Below, piece after piece: positions 1 through 7,746 of a DNA stretch of 33,275 nucleotides. Position numbers and translations under genes: made by a program. Under the pieces are notes generated by a model. That model was not told the DNA's origin and did no database searches. It was given only the letters and a program-made list of their open reading frames with translations. The stretch's first letter is position 1; each line of letters starts with the position of its first letter. The DNA comes from CAYUXF01 sp964448755. Its GTDB lineage: Bacteria > Margulisbacteria > Termititenacia > Termititenacales > CAYUXF01. Where the stretch lies: NCBI GenBank assembly GCA_964448755.1, contig CAYUXF010000011.1:1-33275 (forward strand). The letters run 5' to 3'.

Positions 1-673
1 AAATATTTTGATAAATAGTCTCAATGACCATCCGGCTGCCGCCGGCGTTCAACGAAGTTATTGTTTTATAAGGAAAATAAATATCATCTATCAGAATATG
101 TTCTGTTTTAATAACAGCTATCTCGCGCCCTGTCTTATCATAGACTTTAACAGCCCGCGAAAAATATTTTTCAGCATCCAGTTCAAAAACAACTTTAGAG
201 AAAATCTGCGAAGAAAAAATATCTTTAGTTGAACTGCTCTTAGGCACCCCTTCTAAAACAATTACATTCTGTGACGTTTCTGTTACAGTAAAATTAAACT
301 TATCAAAAAGCTTAGAGGAATCTCTCAGCTCATCGGCTAAAGTAGACTGCTCTTGTTCAAGCTCCTGATACTGTCCGCGCTGATCGATAACATAACTTTT
401 GCCATCTTTAGTCAGCGTAATATAACGTGACGGCTCTGTCAGCTCCGACCGGATATTGCCGGGCAGCTGAAAATAAATTTTGGACTGCTGAACCTTTTTA
501 CCATCAATAAACGCACCTTCGACAGAATTGACAACATCGGCGGTGTAGCTTTTGATCTGCTCACGTTGTGCGTTGAGATTTTTAGCAATTTCCGCCACGC
601 TAATATTGGCCGCGGAAAGCATTTGAAGAAAAAACAATAAAATAACAAAACCTCTCTTATATATTGTTTTCAT
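1..673 (-). CDS. LolA-like outer-membrane lipoprotein carrier/sorting protein (C-terminus off the left edge)
   Basis: An open frame of 224 codons runs from an ATG at 671-673 to the window edge without a stop. The start has a GGAG Shine-Dalgarno sequence. The first ~20 residues (MKTIYKRGFVILLFFLQML) are a signal peptide. The mature part begins with the IAKNLNAQREQIKSYTADV type of helix, followed by beta-strands such as KIYFQLPGNIRSEL, the pattern of LolA/outer-membrane lipoprotein-sorting proteins (periplasmic half-barrel carriers). It overlaps the preceding gene by 17 bases, so the two are probably cotranslated. If correct, it implies a diderm cell. The family call rests on N-terminal pattern and fold expectations, so a related DUF in the LolA/LolB superfamily remains possible. 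A shorter frame at 439-648 on the same strand is only a shadow. Confidence 0.7.
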   Translation of the reverse strand, partial: MKTIYKRGFVILLFFLQMLSAANISVAEIAKNLNAQREQIKSYTADVVNSVEGAFIDGKKVQQSKIYFQLPGNIRSELTEPSRYITLTKDGKSYVIDQRGQYQELEQEQSTLADELRDSSKLFDKFNFTVTETSQNVIVLEGVPKSSSTKDIFSSQIFSKVVFELDAEKYFSRAVKVYDKTGREIAVIKTEHILIDDIYFPYKTITSLNAGGSRMVIETIYQNI

Positions 674-1289
674 TTTCTTCTCCTTTCACTTCTTCTTTTT
701 CATTGTTTGAAGCAGCAATAATGTCCTCCACGACCAAATTGTCAGAGACCGGGTTTTCCGGCAGCAACAACATAGGTTCATTTTGGTCTTGGTTAAAAAC
801 TATCGGCTGGCTGTTTTTTTGCTGAGAACGCCAAACATAGTGTTTAGCTTTGGCGGCTTGCTCCTGATATTTTTTCTTGAATTTTTTATTTTCAATGTTT
901 CTTAAAAAGATCCAGCCGGCCAGCTCTTTTTCTATTCTGACCTTGGCAAAGCCGTTCTTTATTTTGATAACCTTAACGTTTTGCGGCAAAGACAAATAAG
1001 CGCCAATTTCGGCATTTTTTTCCGGTTTAACATAGACGGCTACCCGCTCCATATCACTGAATAACAGCGGTGTCTCAAGCGCCAGATCAATGTTGTCTAT
1101 TTCGTCATTTTTTATGTCGCAAATTTCGTCATTCGACAATACTGAAATTGATGAAAGATCAATGCTCTGCTCATAAGCTAAATTGAGCTTAACGCCCGCC
1201 AGAAGCTCAATTTGGCTGTTTTCTGCACCGCAAAGAACAGTAAAAAAGAGAGAAAAAATAACCGCTGATATTTTCCATTTTTTGTTCAT
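657..1289 (-). CDS. Exported protein with an SH3-like domain
   Basis: 210 residues. The N-terminus (residues 1-22, basic then hydrophobic, ending LCGA) looks like a signal peptide. Residues ~80-135 read as a bacterial SH3-like module: AVYVKPEKNAEIGAYL, then a run of short strands ending in AGWIFLRN, the usual W-containing last strand. The C-terminal ~75 residues are charged and low in complexity (E/N/K rich) and are probably disordered. SH3-like domains in exported proteins often bind peptidoglycan or peptides, but no catalytic domain is present here. It lies upstream of and overlaps the LolA-like gene, which suggests one envelope operon. The exact role is unknown. Confidence 0.6.
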   Translation of the reverse strand: MNKKWKISAVIFSLFFTVLCGAENSQIELLAGVKLNLAYEQSIDLSSISVLSNDEICDIKNDEIDNIDLALETPLLFSDMERVAVYVKPEKNAEIGAYLSLPQNVKVIKIKNGFAKVRIEKELAGWIFLRNIENKKFKKKYQEQAAKAKHYVWRSQQKNSQPIVFNQDQNEPMLLLPENPVSDNLVVEDIIAASNNEKEEVKGEENENNI

Positions 1290-1376
1290 ATCCCCATAAC
1301 TGAAATTTTTTTGCCAACAAAAATATTGACATAATCACTATATATAATTAACCTTGTTCATCTAACGCGGGAGGGA

Positions 1377-1476
1377 NNNNNNNNNNNNNNNNNNNNNNNN
1401 NNNNNNNNNNNNNNNNNNNNNNNNNNNNNNNNNNNNNNNNNNNNNNNNNNNNNNNNNNNNNNNNNNNNNNNNNNNN
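1377..1476. other. Assembly gap (100 N)
   Basis: Exactly 100 undetermined bases, the conventional placeholder for a scaffold gap of unknown size. The cyclophilin frame to its right lacks roughly 60-80 N-terminal residues, which need about 200 bases, so the true gap is probably longer than 100. The left flank ends in a purine-rich GGGAGGGA that could be the ribosome binding site of the lost start. Confidence 0.95.
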
Positions 1477-1791
1477 CAGCAAAAAGAGACCAAAGGCCAA
1501 ATTAAAAATGAAGCACACAACGGTCTAAAAAATGAGCGCGGCACTCTTGCCATGGCCCGCACTATGGTTGTGGACAGCGCCACCTCACAATTTTTTATCA
1601 ATTCTAAAGACAATGCTTTTCTAGACTACCGCAGCAACAATCCGCAAGAATACGGTTATTGTGTTTTCGGCAAAGTAATTGAAGGAACAGAAGTTATCGA
1701 CACCATTAGTGCCGTTGCGACCGGCCGAGTTGGCCCCTATAGCGATGTGCCGGCAGAAGATGTAGTTATAATTAAGATAGAAAAAATTTAG
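1477..1791 (+). CDS. ppiB: Peptidyl-prolyl cis-trans isomerase, cyclophilin type (5' end lost in gap)
   Basis: The frame is open from the first base after the gap and gives 104 residues. GLKNERGTLAMART, SATSQFFIN and YCVFGKVIEGTEVIDTI are the central and C-terminal signature blocks of cyclophilin prolyl isomerases, which speed proline isomerisation during protein folding. The N-terminal half of the barrel, including the usual catalytic Arg, is missing because of the gap and not because of mutation. No signal peptide can be judged. An ATG at 1552 lies inside the conserved core and is not the start. Confidence 0.9.
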   Translation, partial: QQKETKGQIKNEAHNGLKNERGTLAMARTMVVDSATSQFFINSKDNAFLDYRSNNPQEYGYCVFGKVIEGTEVIDTISAVATGRVGPYSDVPAEDVVIIKIEKI

Positions 1792-1831
1792 CTTTTTAAT
1801 TATTACTTTAAAAAAATAAATTCTTTTTATA

Positions 1832-1861
1832 TTGTAGTTATAATATAAAGCATGATATAAT
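1832..1861 (+). promoter_or_regulatory. Possible promoter of the glycogen/ParA operon
   Basis: A perfect TATAAT (1856-1861) is preceded at 18 bases by a poor -35 match, TTGTAG (1832-1837). A second TATAAT lies at 1906-1911 with no recognisable -35. Either would give an untranslated leader of about 70-120 bases before the GTG at 1990. The rest of the 198-base interval after ppiB holds no gene and no convincing terminator. Confidence 0.3.
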
Positions 1862-1989
1862 TTAATAGTGTTATTGGGGGCGGTCTGAGAAGGCCGGCAG
1901 TTATGTATAATGACTATCAATAAACGGTTATCTGGAATAAGTTCTGTGGTTTGTTAAAAACTGGATATTCTTAAGAGGGGAGATGTCTT

Positions 1990-3075
1990 GTGACAGTTAT
2001 TTCAATAATCAATCAAAAGGGGGGCGTAGGAAAAAGTACGCTCGCTGTTCACCTAAGTTCCGCTTTACAAAAAGAAAAGAAAAAAGTATTGATGATCGAT
2101 CTTGATCCACAGGGTCACCTCTCGATGGCTTATGGCATTGACAAAGATAATCTCCAAAATACCATTCTCAATATTTTAGATATGCGTTTTTATGAACGCC
2201 CGAGCATTAAAGATATTGCCGTTAGAATTGATGATAATTTTGATCTGATCCCGGCTAACATTGAGCTCAGTACACTTGACCTGATCTTAGCTAACCGCAA
2301 CGGCAGAGAGAGCCAGCTGCTCAACGCTTTAACTCCCGCCATCCGCGCTGAATATGACTATATCATTATGGATTGTCCTCCCAACCTAGGACTCTTGACG
2401 ATCAACGCATTAGTCGCCTCCGAGAATGTTATTGTACCGTTTGACACCAGCCTCTACGCCTTAGACGGGATCAACTATTTGAACAATACTATCGAAATGC
2501 TTAACAATAAAATAAATCACACTATTCAGGTTAAATATGTTTTAAATAATTACGATAACCGGATCAATAAAAACAAAGACCTCGAAAACAAAACCAGGAC
2601 AATGTTTGGCGATAAACTTTTCAAAACCATTATTAACAAGTCCGCTCATTTTGAAGAAGCTATCCGCAATCGCGCGACCGTTTTTAAAATAAAGCGGGCA
2701 AAAAAAGCACAGCAGGATATTAAGGCTTTTGCACAAGAAGTCATTAACTGGACAACCAGGCCTATCAAGCTCTTGACCATTAGCGAACTGCGCAAGGGAG
2801 CTAAAAATAAAAACACAAAGAAAGTTAAATTTGTTTTTAAATCGACCGAGGCACAAGATGTCAAACTGACCGGCACTTTTGCTAACTGGGATACAGAAAA
2901 AGGTTATTCGCTCAAAAAGATCAGTGAAGAAGGTCTTTGGGAGGCAATTGTTCCTGTCTCTGAAGGAAAGCACCACTACAAATTCATCGTTGACGGCCGC
3001 TGGCAAGAGGATGAAACCAATCCTCATAAAGAAGAGGTCCAGTCTGGCGTATTTAATTCGGTGCTTTTCGTTTAA
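1990..3075 (+). CDS. ParA/MinD-family ATPase fused to a C-terminal CBM48 (AMPK-beta type) glycogen-binding domain
   Basis: 361 residues. Residues 1-~253 are a ParA-type deviant Walker ATPase: KGGVGKST with signature Lys10 and Lys15, IDLDPQG at 36-42, and Walker B IIMDCPP around Asp128. A basic linker (254-276) leads to residues 277-361, which match the glycogen-binding domain of AMPK beta subunits: TGTFANW (Trp300), EGKHHYKFIVDG (Lys331), RW (Trp338) and a terminal FNSVLFV with Asn356. Two aromatic contacts, the Lys and the Asn of the AMPK glycan pocket are kept; the positions matching its Leu and Thr are Ser and Val. The GTG start has an AGGGGAG ribosome site. A glycogen synthase-like gene follows 23 bases later. 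ParA proteins form nucleoid gradients that move DNA, carboxysomes or chemoreceptor arrays; the fused domain suggests glycogen granules as the cargo here. That role is inference; the domains are clear. Confidence 0.9.
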   Translation: MTVISIINQKGGVGKSTLAVHLSSALQKEKKKVLMIDLDPQGHLSMAYGIDKDNLQNTILNILDMRFYERPSIKDIAVRIDDNFDLIPANIELSTLDLILANRNGRESQLLNALTPAIRAEYDYIIMDCPPNLGLLTINALVASENVIVPFDTSLYALDGINYLNNTIEMLNNKINHTIQVKYVLNNYDNRINKNKDLENKTRTMFGDKLFKTIINKSAHFEEAIRNRATVFKIKRAKKAQQDIKAFAQEVINWTTRPIKLLTISELRKGAKNKNTKKVKFVFKSTEAQDVKLTGTFANWDTEKGYSLKKISEEGLWEAIVPVSEGKHHYKFIVDGRWQEDETNPHKEEVQSGVFNSVLFV

Positions 3076-3098
3076 GGTTAAAGGAGCAATTAGTTGAA

Positions 3099-4370
3099 AT
3101 GAAAATATTAATGTTTGGCTGGGAATATCCGCCGGTAAAAAGCGGCGGTTTAGGAACAGCCTGTTATGGTTTAACTAAAGCCATGGCCGACCTCGGCGCT
3201 CAAATAACTCTGGTTGTTCCCAAGGCCATTAAAAGTGAATATTCTGAGCACTTAAACTTAACCGACGGTAAAAATTTAAAAATAAAAAATAATTTTATTA
3301 AATTTTATGAGATCAACTCGCTGCTTGACGCCTATATTAACGAGGAAGTTTACGAAGAAAAATACAGTCAATGGGCCGAGATCTTAAAAGAAGAAGATCC
3401 GGAAGAAAAAAAAGCGGACGAAGGTTCTATTTATGGAAAAAATCTTTTCCAGGAAGTATCGCGCTTTGCGAGAAGAGCAGCAGCTGTAGCGCAAACAGAT
3501 GATTTTGATCTGATCGTCTGTCATGACTGGATGACAGTTGATGCCGGACTTTTAGCTAAAGCCATTTCCGGCAAACCGCTCAGCCTGCACATTCACGCCA
3601 CAGAATTTGACCGCACCGGCGGCAACCCCAACCAGAGAATTTATGACATTGAAAAACGGGGCATGGAACAGGCCGACCAAATTATTGCCAATTCTTTTAT
3701 TACCAGAGATAACTGCATTAACCATTTTAATATTTCACCGGAAAAAATAGTTCCGGTTCATTTAGCCATTGATCAGGAAAATTACAATAAAAAAGATCAG
3801 CCGCTGCAAAGAGAAAAGAATGTGCTCTTTTTAGCGCGCATGACTATCCAAAAAGGGCCGGAATATTTCTTAAAAGCCGCTCAGCTGGCGTTGAAATTTG
3901 ATCCGAATATCCGCTTTATTATGGCCGGTTCTGGTCACGATCTGCCGCGGATGATCCACCTAGCCGCAGACCTGGGAATTAGCCACAAAGTGGCTTTTAC
4001 CGGTGCTTTAAATTCTAAAAAAGCGCGCGAGGCTTACCGCATTGCCGATCTCTTTGTCATGACATCTATCGCCGAGCCTTTCGGCTTAACTATTTTAGAA
4101 GCTGTACGCAGCGGCATACCCTGTATTGCGCCAAAAACAGCCGGCATTTCAGAAATAATGTCGCATATTATTAAAGTTGACTTCTGGGATGTTTACGATC
4201 TGGCTAACAACATTGTCTCTATTTTAAAATATCCGGTACTGCACGAAGAGTTAAAGAACAACTCTTACCGCGAATCTAATAATATTACCTGGAAGAACAC
4301 TGCCCAAAGAACAATGGATGCCTACAAACAAATCATTAGAAAAGAGGTCAGCGCCTATGCCCAGTATTAA
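3099..4370 (+). CDS. GT4/GT5-type glycogen synthase-like glycosyltransferase
   Basis: 423 residues, GT-B fold. The N-terminal lobe opens with MKILMFGWEYPPVKSGGLG, which contains the KxGGLG donor-binding loop of starch/glycogen synthases (Lys14). The C-terminal lobe has the retaining-enzyme E-x7-E motif, EPFGLTILEA, with Glu326 and Glu334. VCHDWMT and HIHATEFDR are further family blocks. It should transfer glucose from NDP-glucose to the non-reducing end of alpha-1,4-glucan; the length fits the short GT4-like glycogen synthases of archaea and candidate phyla rather than the ~480-residue GlgA. The ribosome site AAAGGAG is 12 bases before the ATG. It overlaps the GH57 gene by 14 bases. Donor specificity (ADP- or UDP-glucose) cannot be read from the sequence. 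Confidence 0.85.
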   Translation: MKILMFGWEYPPVKSGGLGTACYGLTKAMADLGAQITLVVPKAIKSEYSEHLNLTDGKNLKIKNNFIKFYEINSLLDAYINEEVYEEKYSQWAEILKEEDPEEKKADEGSIYGKNLFQEVSRFARRAAAVAQTDDFDLIVCHDWMTVDAGLLAKAISGKPLSLHIHATEFDRTGGNPNQRIYDIEKRGMEQADQIIANSFITRDNCINHFNISPEKIVPVHLAIDQENYNKKDQPLQREKNVLFLARMTIQKGPEYFLKAAQLALKFDPNIRFIMAGSGHDLPRMIHLAADLGISHKVAFTGALNSKKAREAYRIADLFVMTSIAEPFGLTILEAVRSGIPCIAPKTAGISEIMSHIIKVDFWDVYDLANNIVSILKYPVLHEELKNNSYRESNNITWKNTAQRTMDAYKQIIRKEVSAYAQY

Positions 4371-5577
4371 TTTTTATTTTCAGGTCCATCAACCATACCG
4401 TTTAAGAAAATATACTATTTTTGACATTCGCGATGGCAAAACAAATTATTTTGATGACAAAAAAAATAAAGACATTTGCAGAAAAGTAGCGGAAAAATGT
4501 TACCTGCCCACCAACCAATTGATCTATGATTTAATTAAAGAATACAAAGGCGACTATAAAGTGAGCTACAGTATCAGCGGCGTGGCCTTAGAACAATTTC
4601 AAGAGTATTGCCCGGAAGTTCTGGATAGTTTTAAAAGACTGGCCGATACCGGCTGTGTAGAATTTTTAGGCGAGACCTATTACCACTCGCTCTCTTTTAT
4701 TTATTCGCCGGCGGAATTCATGGCCCAGGTCAAGGCTCAGGGAGAGCTGATCTTCAAGCATTTTGGCCAGGTGCCAAAAGTTTTTAGAAATACCGAATTG
4801 ATTTATAATAATCAGTTAGCAGAATTAATTGAATCGCTCGGCTATAAAGGGATTGTCACCGAAGGCGCCGACCGCATTCTCAATTGGCAATCGCCTAACT
4901 TTATTTACAGGCCTAAAGACTGTAATAAAATAGCGCTGTTTTTAAAAAACTATCGCCTCTCCGACGATATTGCCTTCCGCTTTTCTAACCGCGGCTGGAC
5001 AGAATTTCCGCTGCATGCCGATAAATTTGCCGCCTGGGTCAATGAGGTCAATGGCAACGGCGAAGTAATTAATTTATTTATGGATTATGAAACTTTTGGT
5101 GAACATCAGTGGGCCGATACTGGCATTTTTGAATTTATGCGTCATTTGCCAAAAGAAATTTTAAAAAATAACGACAATAGTTTTAAAACTTTAAGTGAAG
5201 CATTGAATTACTATCCAGCCAGAGGTGAAATAGATATACCGGAACTAATCTCCTGGGCAGATATGGAGCGCGATCTGACCGCCTGGCTCGGCAATAATAT
5301 CCAGAACCAGGCCATTGAACATCTCTATAGTTTAGAAAAAGAGATCAAGGCCAGCGGCGACAACACGTTGATTAAAGACTGGCAGCGGCTGACAACTTCC
5401 GATCATTTCTATTATATGTGTACTAAATTTTTTAATGATGGCGATGTTCATAAGTATTTCAGTCCTTACAATACACCTTATGACTCTTTCATTATCTTTA
5501 TGAATGTCTGCGACCATATCCGCAAGAGAATGGAATGGCACCAAACCACGGCGCCTAAAATTCTGCAAGAAGCTTAA
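4357..5577 (+). CDS. Glycoside hydrolase family 57 (alpha-amylase/glucanase type)
   Basis: 406 residues from the ATG at 4357, chosen because an AAAGAGG ribosome site precedes it and the protein then starts MPSINFYFQVHQPYRL, the standard GH57 opening with the HQP motif (residues 11-13). An in-frame ATG at 4318 would add 13 non-conserved residues. FRNTELIYN carries the probable nucleophile Glu147, and FMDYETFGEH the probable acid/base Asp243. GH57 enzymes hydrolyse or transfer alpha-glucan chains through a retaining mechanism. At ~400 residues it matches intracellular alpha-amylase-like members better than GH57 branching enzymes (usually >520). No signal peptide is seen, so it acts on internal glycogen. 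It overlaps the synthase gene, which suggests balanced synthesis and trimming. Confidence 0.85.
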   Translation: MPSINFYFQVHQPYRLRKYTIFDIRDGKTNYFDDKKNKDICRKVAEKCYLPTNQLIYDLIKEYKGDYKVSYSISGVALEQFQEYCPEVLDSFKRLADTGCVEFLGETYYHSLSFIYSPAEFMAQVKAQGELIFKHFGQVPKVFRNTELIYNNQLAELIESLGYKGIVTEGADRILNWQSPNFIYRPKDCNKIALFLKNYRLSDDIAFRFSNRGWTEFPLHADKFAAWVNEVNGNGEVINLFMDYETFGEHQWADTGIFEFMRHLPKEILKNNDNSFKTLSEALNYYPARGEIDIPELISWADMERDLTAWLGNNIQNQAIEHLYSLEKEIKASGDNTLIKDWQRLTTSDHFYYMCTKFFNDGDVHKYFSPYNTPYDSFIIFMNVCDHIRKRMEWHQTTAPKILQEA

Positions 5578-5597
5578 AAAAGAAGGAGGTGACAAGA

Positions 5598-5936
5598 ATG
5601 ACAAAAAAAACTACAACTACTACAATAAAAAAGAACGCTAAAATGATAACTAAAAACACAACTGCCAAAGCCAGCATCAGCAACAGAACCTTGACGACAG
5701 ATGGAGACAAGGCTTTTTATATGGCGGACGGCACGGTTGTTTATAGCTTGATCGATCTGCCGGCAGTAATTGAAAGGGCAGATGACAATACATTTACTCA
5801 CCATGTAAATAGTGAGAAAAATGACTTTGCCAACTGGATCAGAGACGTATTTAACGTTTCTACTCTGGCTAACAAGATCAGCAAAAAGACAACTAAAGAA
5901 GCTTTGGTCAAAGAACTTAAAGCTGCTTTAAAATAA
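5598..5936 (+). CDS. Small DUF5752-like protein with a lysine/threonine-rich N-terminal tail
   Basis: 112 residues from the ATG at 5598; the GTG at 5589 lies inside the AAGGAGGTG ribosome site and is unlikely to be used. Residues 1-~30 form a basic tail, Lys- and Thr-rich with no acidic residue in the first 25, and are probably disordered. Residues ~37-112 form a compact helical domain: AFYMADGTVVYSLIDLPA, then HHVNSEKNDFANWIRDVF and a Lys-rich last helix. I recognise this as the DUF5752 type, which I recall near GT4/GH57 glycogen genes in archaea and candidate phyla; the function is unknown. As the last gene of the ParA-CBM48 operon, it is the best candidate for that ATPase's partner, because ParA activators commonly use a short basic N-terminal tail. 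That link is inference. Confidence 0.7.
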   Translation: MTKKTTTTTIKKNAKMITKNTTAKASISNRTLTTDGDKAFYMADGTVVYSLIDLPAVIERADDNTFTHHVNSEKNDFANWIRDVFNVSTLANKISKKTTKEALVKELKAALK

Positions 5937-5965
5937 TTTGAGGTTTTAAAAACCGATCATAAAAC

Positions 5966-5992
5966 AAAGCCCCGGCAATTGCCGGGGCTTTT
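5966..5992. terminator. Bidirectional intrinsic terminator between the two glycogen operons
   Basis: An 11-base-pair inverted repeat, AAAGCCCCGGC / GCCGGGGCTTT with an AATT loop, followed by T on both strands. It lies between the converging ends of the DUF5752-like gene and the phosphorylase gene, so it can stop transcription from either side. Confidence 0.9.
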
Positions 5993-6015
5993 AAGTTTAA
6001 TGTTCTAAACTATTA

Positions 6016-7743
6016 TTAACCACCGTTTTTGGTGATCAAAACATTCTTTTTGGAATAGGCTTTTTCTGTATATTCTCTAACGACACGGTGCGTATTAAAA
6101 TAAGCGCCGTTTTTAACAATGCTCGCTTTCATGATCTTTAGCCATTCATCTTTATTGTCGTAATAAGCTGGCATTACAACATTCTGCAGCTTATCATAGA
6201 AATCATTAACATCTTCCTGGTCGTTATTAACGTTGAGATTGGCCTCTTTCGGCTCATCACCTATTGACCAGCCAGTGATTCTCTCCTGCCAACCTTCGAT
6301 CCACCAGCCATCAAGAACACTGAAATTAGGAACACCGTTAATTGCCGCTTTCATCCCGCTGGTACCGGAAGCTTCGTGCGGACGCTGCGGATTATTTAAC
6401 CAAATATCGACACCCGGCGTCATGACCCGGGAAAGATCGATATTATAGTTATCTAAGAATACCACTTTAATTCTATCGGCCATCAGTTCACCGATCTTAA
6501 TGATCCGTTTAATGACATCTTTGGCTTCATCGTTGCCATAATGCGCTTTACCGGCAAAAACAAACTGGACTTTGCCACCGCAAATATTAATTAAACGCTC
6601 TATATCAGAAAAGATCAGTCCGGCCCTTTTATATTGCACCATCCGGCGAGCAAAGCCGATGGTCAGAACGTCTTCAGAGAATTCACGACCGGTCCTTTTT
6701 TTAATTAATTTGATTAATTCTTTTTTGGCACTCTGATGCGCTGCCCAAATTTGTTTTTCCGGTAAACTCTCGCCATCTGTTGCCAACTTTTCCGGCTCAG
6801 TCATCCATTCCGGGACATATTTATCAAACAACTTGGCCATTGGCGTTGAAACCCAGGTCCCAGGGTGAATGCCATTAGTGACTGCATCAAAATCATAATT
6901 TGGAAAAAGATTTTTAGAAATTTCCTGGTGTTTTTTAGCTACACCATTGGCCCAGCGCGACAAATTCAGCGAAAGCAATGTCATGTTCAAATTCTGCTCG
7001 CCGCCAAGTTTTTTAATATGCCATGGCAACTGCTCACCAAGAATTTGAAAAGCCAGCTGATAAGAAAAACTCTCATGCCCCGCTTTGATTGGCGTATGTG
7101 TAGTAAAAACACATTTATTTTTTACTATTTCATCTTTCCAGTTATTATCTTTTAATAATTCCATTGTTAAAAAAGCAACATGTCCCTCATTAATGTGATA
7201 AGTATCTACCTCATAACCAAGCGCCTTTAACATTTTAACGCCGCCCATGCCGAGCACCACTTCCTGCACCAGGCGATGATAGCCGGAACCTTTATAGAGG
7301 TTATAGCAGATCTCTCTATCCCATTCCGGATTTTCAGAAAAATTGGTGTCGAGATAATAGACCGGTACAATATGGCCGTTAACGCCTTTAATTTCATATT
7401 TCCAGGCCCGGACCTTAACTTCGCGGTCCTCTATTTTAACGCTCACTACTTGCGGCAGCAGCTGCATGTTCTTAGCGGGATTCCATTTCTCCGGTTCCTC
7501 ATACTGCCAGCCGGTTTCATCAAATTTTTGATCGAGATAACCATAGTGATAGATCAGTGAAACGCCTACCATCGATGACCCTATATCCGCGGCCGATTTT
7601 AAAATATCACCGGCTAAAACACCAAGGCCGCCGCAATAAACCGGAATATCGGCCCGGATGCCGATCTCCATACTAAAATAAGCTACATCTGTTTTTTGTT
7701 TAGTGTTAAGTTTCACAGGTGTTATATTCTCCTTTGCTGTCAT
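6016..7743 (-). CDS. glgP: Alpha-glucan (glycogen) phosphorylase, short GT35 type
   Basis: 575 residues. It removes terminal glucose from alpha-1,4-glucan as glucose-1-phosphate, using pyridoxal phosphate. EASGTSGMKAAING (457-470) is the PLP loop with Lys465 as the Schiff-base lysine. AYFSMEIG near the start, GGLGVLAGD (38-46), EGHVAFLT and CVFTTHTPI are further family blocks. The length fits the compact bacterial/archaeal subgroup, not the ~800-residue GlgP/MalP form, and there is no N-terminal allosteric extension. It follows the debranching gene after a 3-base spacer, with a GGGGG ribosome site inside the end of that gene, so the two degradative enzymes are made together. Confidence 0.95.
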   Translation of the reverse strand: MTAKENITPVKLNTKQKTDVAYFSMEIGIRADIPVYCGGLGVLAGDILKSAADIGSSMVGVSLIYHYGYLDQKFDETGWQYEEPEKWNPAKNMQLLPQVVSVKIEDREVKVRAWKYEIKGVNGHIVPVYYLDTNFSENPEWDREICYNLYKGSGYHRLVQEVVLGMGGVKMLKALGYEVDTYHINEGHVAFLTMELLKDNNWKDEIVKNKCVFTTHTPIKAGHESFSYQLAFQILGEQLPWHIKKLGGEQNLNMTLLSLNLSRWANGVAKKHQEISKNLFPNYDFDAVTNGIHPGTWVSTPMAKLFDKYVPEWMTEPEKLATDGESLPEKQIWAAHQSAKKELIKLIKKRTGREFSEDVLTIGFARRMVQYKRAGLIFSDIERLINICGGKVQFVFAGKAHYGNDEAKDVIKRIIKIGELMADRIKVVFLDNYNIDLSRVMTPGVDIWLNNPQRPHEASGTSGMKAAINGVPNFSVLDGWWIEGWQERITGWSIGDEPKEANLNVNNDQEDVNDFYDKLQNVVMPAYYDNKDEWLKIMKASIVKNGAYFNTHRVVREYTEKAYSKKNVLITKNGG

Positions 7744-7746
7744 TAA

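Noticed and set aside
8..232. 74-codon plus-strand frame at the left edge
   Set aside because: Antisense to the LolA-like gene, with no ribosome site and low-information sequence.
439..648. 69-codon minus-strand frame
   Set aside because: It lies in another frame of the LolA-like gene, which has the signal peptide, the ribosome site and a continuous family-like sequence.
1326..1348. TTGACA and TATAAT just left of the gap
   Set aside because: Only 11 bases separate them, far from the 16-18 needed, and the 17-base position reads TAACCT.
4318..4356. Upstream ATG for the GH57 gene
   Set aside because: The added 13 residues are coded inside the synthase gene and do not match GH57; the ATG at 4357 has the ribosome site.
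5589..5597. GTG start for the DUF5752-like gene
   Set aside because: The GTG is part of the AAGGAGGTG ribosome site serving the ATG at 5598.
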